A program made the position numbers and the translations under genes. A stretch of 64,000 nucleotides of DNA from Acidimicrobiia bacterium (GTDB lineage: Bacteria > Actinomycetota > Acidimicrobiia > Acidimicrobiales > AC-14), in the NCBI GenBank assembly GCA_023265025.1, contig JAHFUP010000003.1:1-64000 (forward strand). The letters run 5' to 3'. This document shows positions 43,244 to 53,400 of the stretch, piece by piece. Every line of letters begins with the position of its first letter. Position 1 is the first letter of the stretch. The notes beneath the pieces were generated by a model. The model had not been told where the DNA came from and did not search any database. It was given only the letters and a program-made list of their open reading frames with translations.

Positions 43244-44318
43244 GGTGCGGGCCGTGGTGGCGGCGGGCAAGGGCCTGCCCGTCACCGTGGCGACGATCCT
43301 CGTGCCCGATCCCAGGCCGGGGGAGGCGCTGGTGCGGGTGCAGGCCTGCGGCGTCTGTCACACCGACCTCCACTACCGCGAGGGGGCGATCAACGACGAC
43401 TTCCCGTTCCTGCTCGGGCACGAGGCCGCCGGCACCGTCGAGGCGGTCGGTGACGGCGTGGTCAACATCACCCCGGGCGACTTCGTCGTCCTGGCCTGGC
43501 GAGCGCCGTGTGGGCAGTGCCGCTCCTGCCTTCGGGGCCGCCCCTGGTACTGCTTCGACAGCGCCAACGCCACGCAGAAGATGACCCTGGCCGACGGCAC
43601 GGTCCTGAGTCCGGCGCTGGGCATCGGCGCCTTCGCCGAGCTGACCCTGGTGGCCGCCGGCCAGGCGGTGAAAGTCGACAAGGCGGTGGGCGCCGCCGCC
43701 GCCGGCCTGATCGGATGCGGCGTGATGGCCGGCTTCGGCGCCGCACTGAACACCGGGGGCGTGGGCCGGGGCGACACCGTCGCCGTCTTCGGGTGCGGCG
43801 GTGTGGGCGACGCCGCCATCGCCGCCTCGGGGCTGGCCGGCGCCCGTCAGGTCATCGCCGTCGACCTCGACGCCCGCAAGCTGGAGTGGGCCAGAGAGTT
43901 CGGCGCCACCGACACGGTGAACGCCTCCGACGGCGACCCGGTGGAGGCCGTGCGGGCCCTGACCGGTGGGTTCGGCGTCGACGTGGCCATCGAGGCGGTC
44001 GGCCACCCTGAGGTCTTCCGCCAGGCCTTCTTCTCCCGGGACCTCGCCGGCACCCTGGTCCAGGTGGGTGTGCCGTCGCCCACCATGACGCTCGAGGTGC
44101 CGATGATCGAGTTCTTCGGGCGGGGCGGGGCGCTGAAGCCGTCGTGGTACGGCGACTGCCTGCCCACCCGGGACTTCCCGATGCTCGTCGACCTGTACCT
44201 GTCCGGGCGGTTCCCACTCGACCGGTTCGTCTCCGAGACGATCGCCCTCGGCGGGGTGGAGGAGGCGTTTGCCAAGATGCAGCGAGGGGAAGTTCTTCGT
44301 TCAGTCGTCGAGATGTGA
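43233..44318 (+). CDS. mscR: S-(hydroxymethyl)mycothiol dehydrogenase
   Basis: This 361-residue zinc-dependent medium-chain dehydrogenase has catalytic zinc ligands Cys39, His63 and Glu64. Structural zinc ligands are Cys93, Cys96, Cys99 and Cys107 ([15 protein letters not shown]). NAD binds at [11 protein letters not shown] near 180. The signatures [12 protein letters not shown] and SSWYGDCLP-like [14 protein letters not shown] are those of MscR. It oxidises the formaldehyde-mycothiol adduct. This implies mycothiol in the organism. AGGAGG lies eight bases upstream of ATG 43233. Confidence 0.93.
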   Translation: MANEVRAVVAAGKGLPVTVATILVPDPRPGEALVRVQACGVCHTDLHYREGAINDDFPFLLGHEAAGTVEAVGDGVVNITPGDFVVLAWRAPCGQCRSCLRGRPWYCFDSANATQKMTLADGTVLSPALGIGAFAELTLVAAGQAVKVDKAVGAAAAGLIGCGVMAGFGAALNTGGVGRGDTVAVFGCGGVGDAAIAASGLAGARQVIAVDLDARKLEWAREFGATDTVNASDGDPVEAVRALTGGFGVDVAIEAVGHPEVFRQAFFSRDLAGTLVQVGVPSPTMTLEVPMIEFFGRGGALKPSWYGDCLPTRDFPMLVDLYLSGRFPLDRFVSETIALGGVEEAFAKMQRGEVLRSVVEM

Positions 44319-44344
44319 GGTTTGTCCATCCGCGACTGGCCGAG

Positions 44345-44360
44345 CCTACCGACCGGTAGG
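44345..44360. promoter_or_regulatory. Perfect 16-base palindrome, TetR-type operator candidate
   Basis: CCTACCGACCGGTAGG is a perfect dyad 47 bases before the desaturase start. TetR regulators often bind such sites. No TetR gene is adjacent, so the regulator must be elsewhere. Confidence 0.55.
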
Positions 44361-44407
44361 TAGACTGGCTCTACGGCGACGAAGCAGCCGTTGCCCGGGG
44401 AGGAACC

Positions 44408-45319
44408 CTGAACGAGATCGATCTTCTCCACGAGCTGGCGCCGGAGGCCGAGCGGCTCCTGGAGCGGCACCTGGCCGCGTCCAAGGAGTGGTTCCCGCAC
44501 GAGCTCGTGCCGTGGGACGAGGTCATTAAGCGTGACCCTCGGGACCACTGGGACCCCGAGTACCGGCCGATGCCCGAGGCCGTCCGCCGGGCCCTCGTCG
44601 TCAACCTCCTGACCGAGGACAACCTGCCCTACTACACGACGGAGATCACCCGGCTCTTCGGCATCGACCACGCCTGGGGCGCGTGGAGCCGGCGGTGGAC
44701 GGCCGAGGAAGGCCGCCATGCCATCGTCATCCGCGACTACCTCACCGTCACCGGCTCGTGCGACCCCGTGGGCCTCGAGCGGGGCCGCATGCAGCACGCC
44801 GAGCACGGATTCCACCAGCCGATCATGGGTGCGGCCGACGGCTTCGTCTACGTCGCCCTGCAGGAGCTGGCCACCCGCATCTCGCACTGGAACACCGGCA
44901 AGCTGATGGACGACAAGGCCGGCAACGACGTGATGAAGCGGGTCGCCGCGGATGAGAACATGCACTACCTGTTCTACAAGGACGTGGCCGCCGCCGCCCT
45001 CGCCCTCGACCCCTCCGCCATGGTGCTGGCCATGGAGCGCCAGGTCCGCAACTTCGCCATGCCCGGCGCCGGCATCGACGACTTCTCGACCGCGGCCAAG
45101 CTGATCGCCGAGGCCGGCATCTACAACCTGAGCATCCACCACGACCAGATCCTCGTCCCCGTCATCCTGCGGGCCTGGCACCTTGAGTCGCTGGAAGGCC
45201 TCTCCCCGGAGGCCGAGGAGGCCCGGGAGAAGCTGGTGAAGCGCATGCAGCGCATCGACAAGGTGGCCAAGTCGCAGGCGGCGCGCCACGCGGCCCGCAC
45301 TGCGGCGCAAGCGGTCTGA
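44408..45319 (+). CDS. Acyl-ACP desaturase-like diiron protein (FAB2 family), CTG start
   Basis: This 303-residue protein has the diiron motifs EDNLPYY, TAEEGRHA near 99 and DENMHYLFYKD near 180, all as in DesA1/FAB2 desaturases. It should introduce a double bond into acyl chains or oxidise a related substrate. No ATG, GTG or TTG lies in frame upstream of GTG 44507. Starting there would lose the conserved first helix. CTG 44408 has GGGGAGGA four bases before it and restores LNEIDLLHELAPEAERL, so I call CTG as the start. A palindrome lies just upstream. Confidence 0.85.
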   Translation: MNEIDLLHELAPEAERLLERHLAASKEWFPHELVPWDEVIKRDPRDHWDPEYRPMPEAVRRALVVNLLTEDNLPYYTTEITRLFGIDHAWGAWSRRWTAEEGRHAIVIRDYLTVTGSCDPVGLERGRMQHAEHGFHQPIMGAADGFVYVALQELATRISHWNTGKLMDDKAGNDVMKRVAADENMHYLFYKDVAAAALALDPSAMVLAMERQVRNFAMPGAGIDDFSTAAKLIAEAGIYNLSIHHDQILVPVILRAWHLESLEGLSPEAEEAREKLVKRMQRIDKVAKSQAARHAARTAAQAV

Positions 45320-45328
45320 GCCGCCGGC

Positions 45329-45886
45329 GTGGACTCCGCCCAGTACCGGCGCGCCCTCCTGAACACCGGGCGCATCGTCCTCGCCACCCGTCCCGACCAG
45401 CTCTCCGCTCCGACGCCGTGCCGCGACTGGGACGTGCGGCTCCTCCTGAACCACATCATCGGCGGCAACTACACCTTCGCCGAGGTCGCCCTCGGAGGGC
45501 GCCCCGACCCCACGGGCACGATGGACGACCACACCGTCCCCGACCCCGGCAGCAACTACATCGCGTCGGCGGACGCGGTGATGGCCGCCTGGGCCCAGCC
45601 GGGGGCCATGGAGCGCCGGGTGCACATGCCCTTCGGGGACATCCCCGCGTCGGCGGCGGTGAGCATCCACTTCCTCGACATCGTGGTTCACGGCTGGGAC
45701 CTGGCCCGGGCCACCGGCCAGGACACCACCATCGAGCCCGACCTGGCCGCGGAGGCGCTCGACATCTCCCACGGCCTGCTCAGCCCCGAGCTGCGCGAGA
45801 CCGGTGTGTTCGGCCCCGAGGTGCCCATCTCGGCCGACGACCCCCTCCACGACCGACTGGTGGCGTTCGTGGGCCGGCGGCCCTGA
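45329..45886 (+). CDS. DinB/maleylpyruvate-isomerase-fold metal-binding protein (TIGR03086-like)
   Basis: This 185-residue protein has TPCRDWDVRLLLNHIIGGN near 29-47 and HFLDIVVHGWDLARATGQ near 114-131. Its His residues fit the three-His metal site of the DinB-like fold. This fold is used by mycothiol-dependent isomerases. With mscR nearby a mycothiol link is plausible. The start is GTG 45329, ten bases after the desaturase gene. Confidence 0.83.
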   Translation: MDSAQYRRALLNTGRIVLATRPDQLSAPTPCRDWDVRLLLNHIIGGNYTFAEVALGGRPDPTGTMDDHTVPDPGSNYIASADAVMAAWAQPGAMERRVHMPFGDIPASAAVSIHFLDIVVHGWDLARATGQDTTIEPDLAAEALDISHGLLSPELRETGVFGPEVPISADDPLHDRLVAFVGRRP

Positions 45887-45913
45887 TCGGCCACACGCGT
45901 AGGGTTCGCGGGC

Positions 45914-46495
45914 ATGTGGCATGACATGTTCCATCTGGACGTCACCGTCCTGGAGAAGCTCCTCCGGGCAGTTCTGATCTACGTGTTCCTTGCCGCCGCC
46001 TTGCGGCTGGCCGGGAAGCGGGAGTTGGCCCAGCTCAACTCGCTGGACTTCGTCGTGCTGTTGTCGGTCACGAATGCGGTGCAGAACGGGATCATCGGAA
46101 ACGACAACACGGTCACGGGTGGTGTGATCGGGGCGAGTGCGCTGTTCCTCCTCAACGGCACCATCGCCGTGATCCTCTTTCGCTTCGCCCGGCTCCGCCG
46201 GCTGGTCGAAGGGTCACCCCGGGTGCTGGTCACCATGGGGGTGGTCGACGAGGAGGCGCTGCGGAAGGAGCGTCTGACCATCGACCAGCTCCTGGCCGCC
46301 GCCGCCACCCAGGGCGCCTCGACGATCGACGACGTCGCCGAGGCCACCATCGAGCCCAACGGGACGATCGTCGCGCGCACCAAGGACATGGACAGCGACG
46401 CCATGCGGCTCATGGACATCACCCGCCAGCTCGACGAGCTGAAGGCGATGGTGGCCCGTCTCGGGCCGGCTCATACCTCCACGACGTCGGCGTAG
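45914..46495 (+). CDS. DUF421 (YetF-like) membrane protein
   Basis: This 193-residue protein has three transmembrane helices and then the YetF-type cytoplasmic domain with TIDQLLAAAATQGASTIDDVAEATIEPNGT. The family is widespread and involved in envelope or spore functions. No catalytic role is known. Its last 25 bases overlap the convergent large gene. Confidence 0.88.
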   Translation: MWHDMFHLDVTVLEKLLRAVLIYVFLAAALRLAGKRELAQLNSLDFVVLLSVTNAVQNGIIGNDNTVTGGVIGASALFLLNGTIAVILFRFARLRRLVEGSPRVLVTMGVVDEEALRKERLTIDQLLAAAATQGASTIDDVAEATIEPNGTIVARTKDMDSDAMRLMDITRQLDELKAMVARLGPAHTSTTSA

Positions 46496-49400
46496 ACCAC
46501 CCGGGGGACCACGCCGGCGGCATCGGCGGTCTCGTCGTCGCCGACGAGGTGGTCGTGCTCGACGACGGCCACCCGTCGGGGTCGCCCATCGCCGGCGGGG
46601 CCGACGGAGAGCCGACCGGTCCAGGTGACCGCCCCGCCGGCCGGGGCCGGCGCCAGCTCGACCTCCGTGCCGTCCACCGGCCGCCACCCGATGACGTCGT
46701 CGGCGAGGCTGGGGTCGCGCTCCTCCAGGGTGGCGACCATCCGCCCGAGGGCGGCGGCGTCGGTCCTGGGGCCGATCGGGCCGGCGATGCCCGTGTAGGA
46801 CGCCCCGGCGACGGTGATGTCGACCACGCCGGCGTCGGCGGGGTCCCGGCGCACGGTCAGCGTGCGGTCGGGCAGCGTCTGGACGATGTCGCACCGCACC
46901 ACCTGGGAGACGTGGCAGCCGGGCAGCGAGTCGGGCTGGTAGCGGACCAGGGCCAGGCGGACGAAAGGCAGGTAGGCGGCCTCGGTGTCGAGCTCGATGT
47001 CGCAGAACCACCGCTGCGTCGCCTCGTCGTACGCCGGCTCGTAGCCGACGATCGTCACCCAGTCGTTCTGGCCCGGCATCTCCATCACCCGCATGCGGGT
47101 GGCGACCGCCGCCGGCGCCCGGAACCGCTCCACCCGGGCGAACTCGAGCGGCTCGGAGGACCGGACGGGATCCTGGCCGAGCAGGGTGACGTGCGGGTAG
47201 TCGTTCGCGGCCGGGCTGGTGAGCGGGTAGCCGACGACCACGCCCAGCAGCTCGCCGTCCCCCGAGGACCACCACGGCCGGCCCAGGTACACCCGCAGCC
47301 CCCCGCCGCGCCGGCGCCGCACGGACTGGCCGTCACCATCGTCGGTCTCCCACCCCTGGGTGGGCACCACGTAGAGCACCAGAGGCACCGCCGGTGGGGC
47401 GCTGCTGGGCACGCTCATGCCGGCCACGCCGCTGGAGCGGCTGAGCAGCTTCGGATCGTCGGCCCACGCCGGCGGGAAGTACTCCCGGAACGGGGTGGTG
47501 GCCACCACGCTGTAGCCGACCCACCGGTGCTTGGTGTCGCCGAAGAAATGGGGCGTCACCGGCAGGGTGCTTCGGTCCTCCCGGGGCCGGCTGAAGAAGG
47601 TGACGAAGCGCTCGTCGCGGAGGCTGAAGGGCACCGACCGGACCGCCGTCTCGTTCCCGTAGCGGGCTGCCACCTTCAGCGGCAGGGAGAAGACGACCTG
47701 CGACGACGACCGCACGGCGGGCCGGAGGTCGGCGAGGTCGTCGACGTTCTCCGTCCATTGCGCCATGAGGTCGATCTTCTCGGTGCTCGCCGGATGGACG
47801 GGGACGACCCCGAACACCTGGGCGACGGTGGCGGAGGTGTCCCTGGTGATCTCCAGCTCGGCGAAGTCGGGCGGCTCCAGGGGCTGCTGCACGGCGTGGA
47901 CCAGGCGGACTTCGTGCCAGGGCGTGAGCATCCAGCACCGGTTCTCCGAGGCGGCGCGGTAGACGGCCTCGAGCGCGTCGCCGGCCAGCGTTTCCTCACA
48001 CCAGGAGACGATGCCCATGTCCCGGATGTCGCCGCCGAACAAGGAGCACACGCGGAAGGTCGCGGTGGTGGCCTGCGGGAGCGACACCGTCAGCACCCGG
48101 GCGTCGGCGTCCCAGGCCGGCGCGGCCTCGCCTTCCCGCAGGGCGAGCCGGAAGGGAGCGACTTCGTACCAGGACGGACCGTCGAAGGTGACGACGAAGG
48201 GCTCGCCGGCGGGGAGGCCGGGCAGGCCCAGGAACATGGCGCCGGCGGCGAGCGGGTCGGGGAGGTACGGCAGGGTGAGCTGGTCGGCAGGCTCGACGTC
48301 GGCCACCGATCCCTTCTCCCGCCGGGCGACTTCGTAGGTGGCGGCGATGGCGGCCCGCCGGGCCTCGTCGGGCGGGGTGCCGTCGGAGCCGATGACTCCG
48401 TCGAGGAGGCCGTGGCGCTCGACCATGTCGAGGGCGGCCTTCGGGGCGACGACGTGACGGTCGTCGAACCCCGCGTAGGGCGGGTGCTCGGCGGCGTAGG
48501 CCTCGGCGGTGACGCCGGCGTTGCTGCGCACCACGAGGCGCAGCAGCGACGCACCCTCGCCGAACGCCACCCGCGGGACCAGCGCCGGCGCCGCGACCGG
48601 CTCGAACCGGAGGTACCGGGACTCGCCGGCCACCGGCACGATCGGCGTGTCGGTGGCGGCCATGGCCAGGCGCCGGTCGGCTTCGGCAACCGCCGGACCG
48701 TTGCCGGCCACGTCGACTGTCCGCAGCCGGAAGCGGTAGGCCCGGCCGAAGCGCAGCCGGGGGAGGGTGCCCGGCCTCACCCGGGTCTCGATCGACAGGC
48801 CGAGCGACGTGAGGGCGTCGTTGGTGACCCGCTGCGGCTGGGTGGCGGGGTCGTCGTCGGCCGGCGCCCGGGCGTCGCGGCTCAGGGCCTTGCCCGGACG
48901 GGAGGCGGCCAGGCTCCACCCGTCCCAGCTCACGACCGTCTCGTGCACGTAGAGCTCGCTGTTGGGATCCGGTGGCTGCGTGGGCGCCACCGCCTTGCCG
49001 GCCACGGCCAGCTGGAAGAACCCCTCGTCGAGGACCTCCGGGAGCGGCGGGACCAGCCCGACGACGTCGTAGGTCGCCACCCGTTCGTGCAGCGACCGCC
49101 AGGCGCCGGCCGCGCCCTCCCAGACGTCGAGGCGGTAGCCGCGCACGAGGTCCTCGGCGTACAGCGGGACCGGCCCGCCGGCCTCCACGCCGTCGTTGAT
49201 CGTGACGGCCCGGCTGAAGTCCGACTGCAGCGCGGCGGCGCGATCGGTGTGGACGAGGGCCAGCCCCCCGGTGCGCAGCGCCGGCACGCCGGTTCGCTCC
49301 GGCTCCTCCAGCGGGGTGTCCCCGGGGTCGCGCCGGACCACCCGGTTGAGGCCGGCGGCGAGGTTGAGGGCCTTCAGCGCGGCGCCGTCGACGTCGACCT

Positions 49401-50481
49401 GCTCCACGCCGAACCGGGCCGGCGGCAGCGGGGCCAGGCCCGTGGGCGGCGCCTGGAAGGGAGCGAGCGGGTTCGGCTCGCGGTCGGCGGGCCCGAAGAA
49501 CACCTCGCCGTCCACCTCCTGATGGACGCACGCGGTGAGCGGCAGCACGTCGGCCGACTCCCCGGGCGCCAGCGTCGACGTCCACGTCGGGCGCACCCGC
49601 AGGAGCAGCGGCGCCAGGTCGTCGGCCGCCGGGAGTGCGGCGCGCGGGACGGTGAGGTCGACGACCAGGCCGAGGCGGCGGAGCAGGGCCGGGTGGTCGC
49701 CGAGGGCGGAGAGCATCTGATGGAAGTCGACGGACGCCTCGAAGTGGTCGACCGCCGGCTCGTCGTCGCCGGGCATGGCCACGGGATCGCCGGGCCGGCG
49801 GTGGAAGATGACGACCCGCTGGAAGTGGTTGGCCACCGCGCCCGACGCCGGCATCGGCTCGTTTGGCACGAGGGACGGAACGCCGCCCCGGGCCCGTCGC
49901 TCCGCCGACTCCGCCCGGGCGCCCTCGAGCAGCCCCTCGATGCGGGCGTCGAGCTCGGGCCCGCTGCGTACGCCCTCGCCAAGCGGGCCGTCGGCGGTGG
50001 CCTCCATCAGGTTGCCGAACCAGTCGACCAGCCCCGGCTCGCGGGGCTCCTGACGCGCGGTGGGCACCATCCTCGGCAGCTCGTCCGGCGATGCCGCGGC
50101 GACGAGCGCGTAGATCCGGCGGAGCGCGCCGATCACCTCGCCCACCGAAAACGAGACCAGCGGGCGGTCGGCGAACCGCTCGAACGCGAACGGCGCCAGC
50201 ACGGTCGCCGGCCCGAAGAAGGCGGTCCACAGCGTCGATTCGGGCGCCTCGCCCTCGACCGTCGCTGGGATCGAAGTGCCGTCGTCGAGCTCCACCGCGA
50301 ACGACACGCCGGCCGCGTTGAGGACCGCCGGCCAGTCGAGGAAGTCGGTGAACGGGGCGAGGGTCACGCCCTCGTCGGTGCGCAGGCGGGGCGCCACGAA
50401 CACCGACAGGCGTAGCTGCGTCCCGTCGGCGCTGGCCCCGTTCGGGAGGGCGACCCACTGCAGCCGCTGCTCGACCGTCAT
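46471..50481 (-). CDS. Giant (1336 aa) beta-rich protein of unknown function
   Basis: The protein has no signal peptide and no transmembrane segment that I can see. It is acidic, with few Cys and long runs of alternating polar and hydrophobic residues. An Ig/Fn3-like strand stretch (YRFRLRTVDVAGNGP) lies near residue 590, and many PxxP turns suggest linked beta domains. GGAGGGAGGG stands five bases before ATG 50481. It begins 16 bases after the 1047-aa gene, so they form one operon. I do not recognise the family. The opposite strand also has a long open frame here, but its composition does not look like protein. Confidence 0.82.
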   Translation of the reverse strand: MTVEQRLQWVALPNGASADGTQLRLSVFVAPRLRTDEGVTLAPFTDFLDWPAVLNAAGVSFAVELDDGTSIPATVEGEAPESTLWTAFFGPATVLAPFAFERFADRPLVSFSVGEVIGALRRIYALVAAASPDELPRMVPTARQEPREPGLVDWFGNLMEATADGPLGEGVRSGPELDARIEGLLEGARAESAERRARGGVPSLVPNEPMPASGAVANHFQRVVIFHRRPGDPVAMPGDDEPAVDHFEASVDFHQMLSALGDHPALLRRLGLVVDLTVPRAALPAADDLAPLLLRVRPTWTSTLAPGESADVLPLTACVHQEVDGEVFFGPADREPNPLAPFQAPPTGLAPLPPARFGVEQVDVDGAALKALNLAAGLNRVVRRDPGDTPLEEPERTGVPALRTGGLALVHTDRAAALQSDFSRAVTINDGVEAGGPVPLYAEDLVRGYRLDVWEGAAGAWRSLHERVATYDVVGLVPPLPEVLDEGFFQLAVAGKAVAPTQPPDPNSELYVHETVVSWDGWSLAASRPGKALSRDARAPADDDPATQPQRVTNDALTSLGLSIETRVRPGTLPRLRFGRAYRFRLRTVDVAGNGPAVAEADRRLAMAATDTPIVPVAGESRYLRFEPVAAPALVPRVAFGEGASLLRLVVRSNAGVTAEAYAAEHPPYAGFDDRHVVAPKAALDMVERHGLLDGVIGSDGTPPDEARRAAIAATYEVARREKGSVADVEPADQLTLPYLPDPLAAGAMFLGLPGLPAGEPFVVTFDGPSWYEVAPFRLALREGEAAPAWDADARVLTVSLPQATTATFRVCSLFGGDIRDMGIVSWCEETLAGDALEAVYRAASENRCWMLTPWHEVRLVHAVQQPLEPPDFAELEITRDTSATVAQVFGVVPVHPASTEKIDLMAQWTENVDDLADLRPAVRSSSQVVFSLPLKVAARYGNETAVRSVPFSLRDERFVTFFSRPREDRSTLPVTPHFFGDTKHRWVGYSVVATTPFREYFPPAWADDPKLLSRSSGVAGMSVPSSAPPAVPLVLYVVPTQGWETDDGDGQSVRRRRGGGLRVYLGRPWWSSGDGELLGVVVGYPLTSPAANDYPHVTLLGQDPVRSSEPLEFARVERFRAPAAVATRMRVMEMPGQNDWVTIVGYEPAYDEATQRWFCDIELDTEAAYLPFVRLALVRYQPDSLPGCHVSQVVRCDIVQTLPDRTLTVRRDPADAGVVDITVAGASYTGIAGPIGPRTDAAALGRMVATLEERDPSLADDVIGWRPVDGTEVELAPAPAGGAVTWTGRLSVGPAGDGRPRRVAVVEHDHLVGDDETADAAGVVPRVVYADVVEV

Positions 50482-50497
50482 CGTCCCTCCCTCCTGC

Positions 50498-53400
50498 TCA
50501 ACCGGCGAACGCCAGGCAATACTGCTCCCAGTCCTCGGGCTCGACGACCTGGTCGAACGTGGGGTCCCCGGCGGCCCCGGCGAAGCGGCGCTCGATGCTG
50601 AGCGACACCGACGTGCTGAAGAAGGCCACCTTCACCGACACCGTGACCCGGGCCTGGCCCCAGATCTCCGACTTGCCGCCGCCCTTGTCCCGGTAGGTGA
50701 ACGCCAGGTAGAACTCGACGGAGATGCTGACCAGCCCGAGCACGCTCAGGTAGCCGTTGACCCGGAGGTAGCCGGTCAGCGTGGTGACCGACCCGGTCAT
50801 CCCGAAGTAGATGCCGGCCATCACCGACACGCCGCCGCTGGCGACGCCGAGGTTGAGCGAGAGGCTGCCACCGAACTCGATGGCCGCCTCGATGGACTCC
50901 AACCCCTTGGCGCTGACCCCCAGGGCGAAGAAGCCGCCGCCGCCGAACATGGTCACGGTGACGACGAAGGGGTGGTGGCGCTCGGAGACGGCGAACCGGA
51001 AGCTGGCCGGCTGGTCGTTGAAGGGGATGGCCAGCGCGGCCGACAGCGACAGGTTCTCCAGGCTGAAGATGCCGACGCCGAACGACGGGATGCCGAGGGT
51101 GTAGCCGGCGCTGATGCCGGCCGGGCTGACCGACACCGCCGGCGGGTCGCTGAAGCCGTCGGCGGGCAGGATCTCCTTGAGCGTGTTGATGAACTGCAGC
51201 GGGCCGAGGAACGTGAGGTCGAACCCCTCGGCGGTGATGTCCGGCTTGCGGCCCGGGAGGGCGGTGAACGCCAGCCGGTCCATGTGGATGCCGACCACAT
51301 CGGCGAACGTGAGGCTGAAGTGGCGCAGCTCGCCCCGCATCTCCGAGCGGGCCTCGCCGCCGTCGAGCGGCGTGACGGTCCGGGCGTCGAGGACGAGCGC
51401 CGAGGTGGCCTGGTCGAACTCGAACGTGAAGCCGGCGACGGTCTGGGACTGCAGGACCGGCTTCCACACGTAGCGGGCCTCGACCGCGCTCGGGCGGCCG
51501 TCCGTCTGCAGCACCCGGGTCCGCAGCACGGGGACGCGTAGCTGCCGGCCCGGCGCGTCCAGCAGCTCCTGGAGCGCGCCCTCCGAAAGGTCGGACAGCG
51601 CGAAGTCGCCCGGGCCGATGCCGGCCAGCGGGGCCAGGATCGCCGTGAGCGGGACGGTGCCGAAGAGCTTGGCCCCGCCGAAGAGGGCGGCCAGCTCCGC
51701 GGTCGAGACGGTCGGTTTGGCGAACGTCGGCGCCAGGGCGCCTTGGCGGCTGGAGAGCAGGCTCACGGGCGCGTCGGGCCGGGCCAGGCCACCGCCGCGT
51801 TCGGCGGGGAAGCTCACCCCGAGCGGGCCCGAGGTCAGCTCGGCGAACACGCCGGCGGCGTTGTCCCCGTTGGTCAGGTACACGCCGGCCAGTCGGACGG
51901 CGACGGCCGTCCGTGACCCCGTCACCCGCTCCACTGCGTCGACGTGGAGCTCGGCACCCTCGATGGCCGGCACCCACCGGGGACGGTACGTGGGCGGCAG
52001 CGCGGCGATCTTCGCCGCCGGGACGCGCTGGAGGGCGAAGGTCAGCGTCTCGACCGGCGCCCGGGTCGAGCCGGCCGAGCTGCCGGCGGGGTCGGCGACG
52101 GCGACCGATTGGTTCGAGAACGGCCGGGTGCGCCGGCTCTGCGGGCCTTCGGCGAACTTGGCGATGACTGCGGTGGGGTTGTCGGAGATCGCCTCGTAGG
52201 GGATGAACACGAGCGGCGCGGTGAATGAGACGGGGGTGCGCTCCCAGTCGGTGCCGGAGAGGCCGAACTCGAAGTCGGCGCCGGCCACCCGGATCCAGAA
52301 CGGCACGGTCAGCGCCTTCTCGATGGCGGCCTGGATGGCCTGCTGGAGGAGCAGGGCGTCGACGCTGGCCTTCGCCGACTGCGGTATCCAGGCGTCGCGC
52401 ACGCGCTTCTCGGTGGCGGCCGGCGACTCGGGGTCGAAGTCGATCTTGGGGGTGCTGAGGGTGGTGAGGGTGAGCGTGCGCAGCGGCATCTCCCGCCCGT
52501 CGAACGGGTAGCCGCCCGTCAGCCGGGTGTAGTCGAGGTACGGCTCCTGGATGACCACCTTGAAGTACTGCCGGAGGTACGACGTGGCGCCGAACACCCC
52601 GACCGGGCCCTGCGGCGTCTGCACCGTGCGCAGTTGGCGGGGCTCGAACCGCCGCTCGGTGATCTTCACCAGCGAGGCGCGGTGGCCGGTGGACACGAAC
52701 CCCCGCCGGACGACCTTGACGAACTGGTCGCGTCCCAGGCCGGCGACATGCTCGTACTGCTGCAGGCTGGGCGTGGGCATCCCGAAATTGGCCAGCTGGA
52801 CCGGGTCCTGGTCGGGGCGGGGGTAGTCCCATGCGCCCCGCAGCCGGGCCGACGCCCCGAGCGCGGTCAGCATGAGCTGCTCGGCCTGCAACGGCTGGGG
52901 GACGTAGTGGAAGTCCGCCCGCAGCCGGGCCTGGGCCAGCCGGTAGGCCCACACGCGGGGGTTCCAGCCGAGCTGGAGGAAGCTCAGCGGGCGGATGCCG
53001 AAGTCGGCGGTGAGGGTGACGATCTCGTCGAGGTCGCGGTCCGACAGCGAGGACCGCAGCGAGTCGGGGACGGGCCGGCGCCCGACGGCCCGCACGGCGA
53101 CCGTGGGGCCGTCGCCGTGGAGGCGGGTGTGCCACAGCTCGGTCCGGTCGCCGGCGGTGAACGGCTGGGCCCGATGGGCCCAGCGCCCGCCGGCGTCGGG
53201 GGAGAGGAGCAGCCGGTACGGGAACTCGACCGCGGTCTCCTGCGGGCCCGGCACCGCCGGCCGGGGCCCGTCCGTGGCGCCCGGCGGGAGCGCGTTGGCG
53301 GCCAGCGCCGGCAGGAGGCGGTCCCAGCCCAGCAGGCCGTCGACGGACAGCGGCAGGTCGGCCTGGCCGTCGGGCAGGTCGAAGACGAGCCGGCTGGGGC

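Noticed and set aside
46549-50415. Plus-strand open frame of about 1290 codons opposite the 1336-aa gene
   Set aside because: Composition is rich in Arg, Gly, Val and His with no domain; the minus-strand gene has a strong ribosome site and operon spacing.
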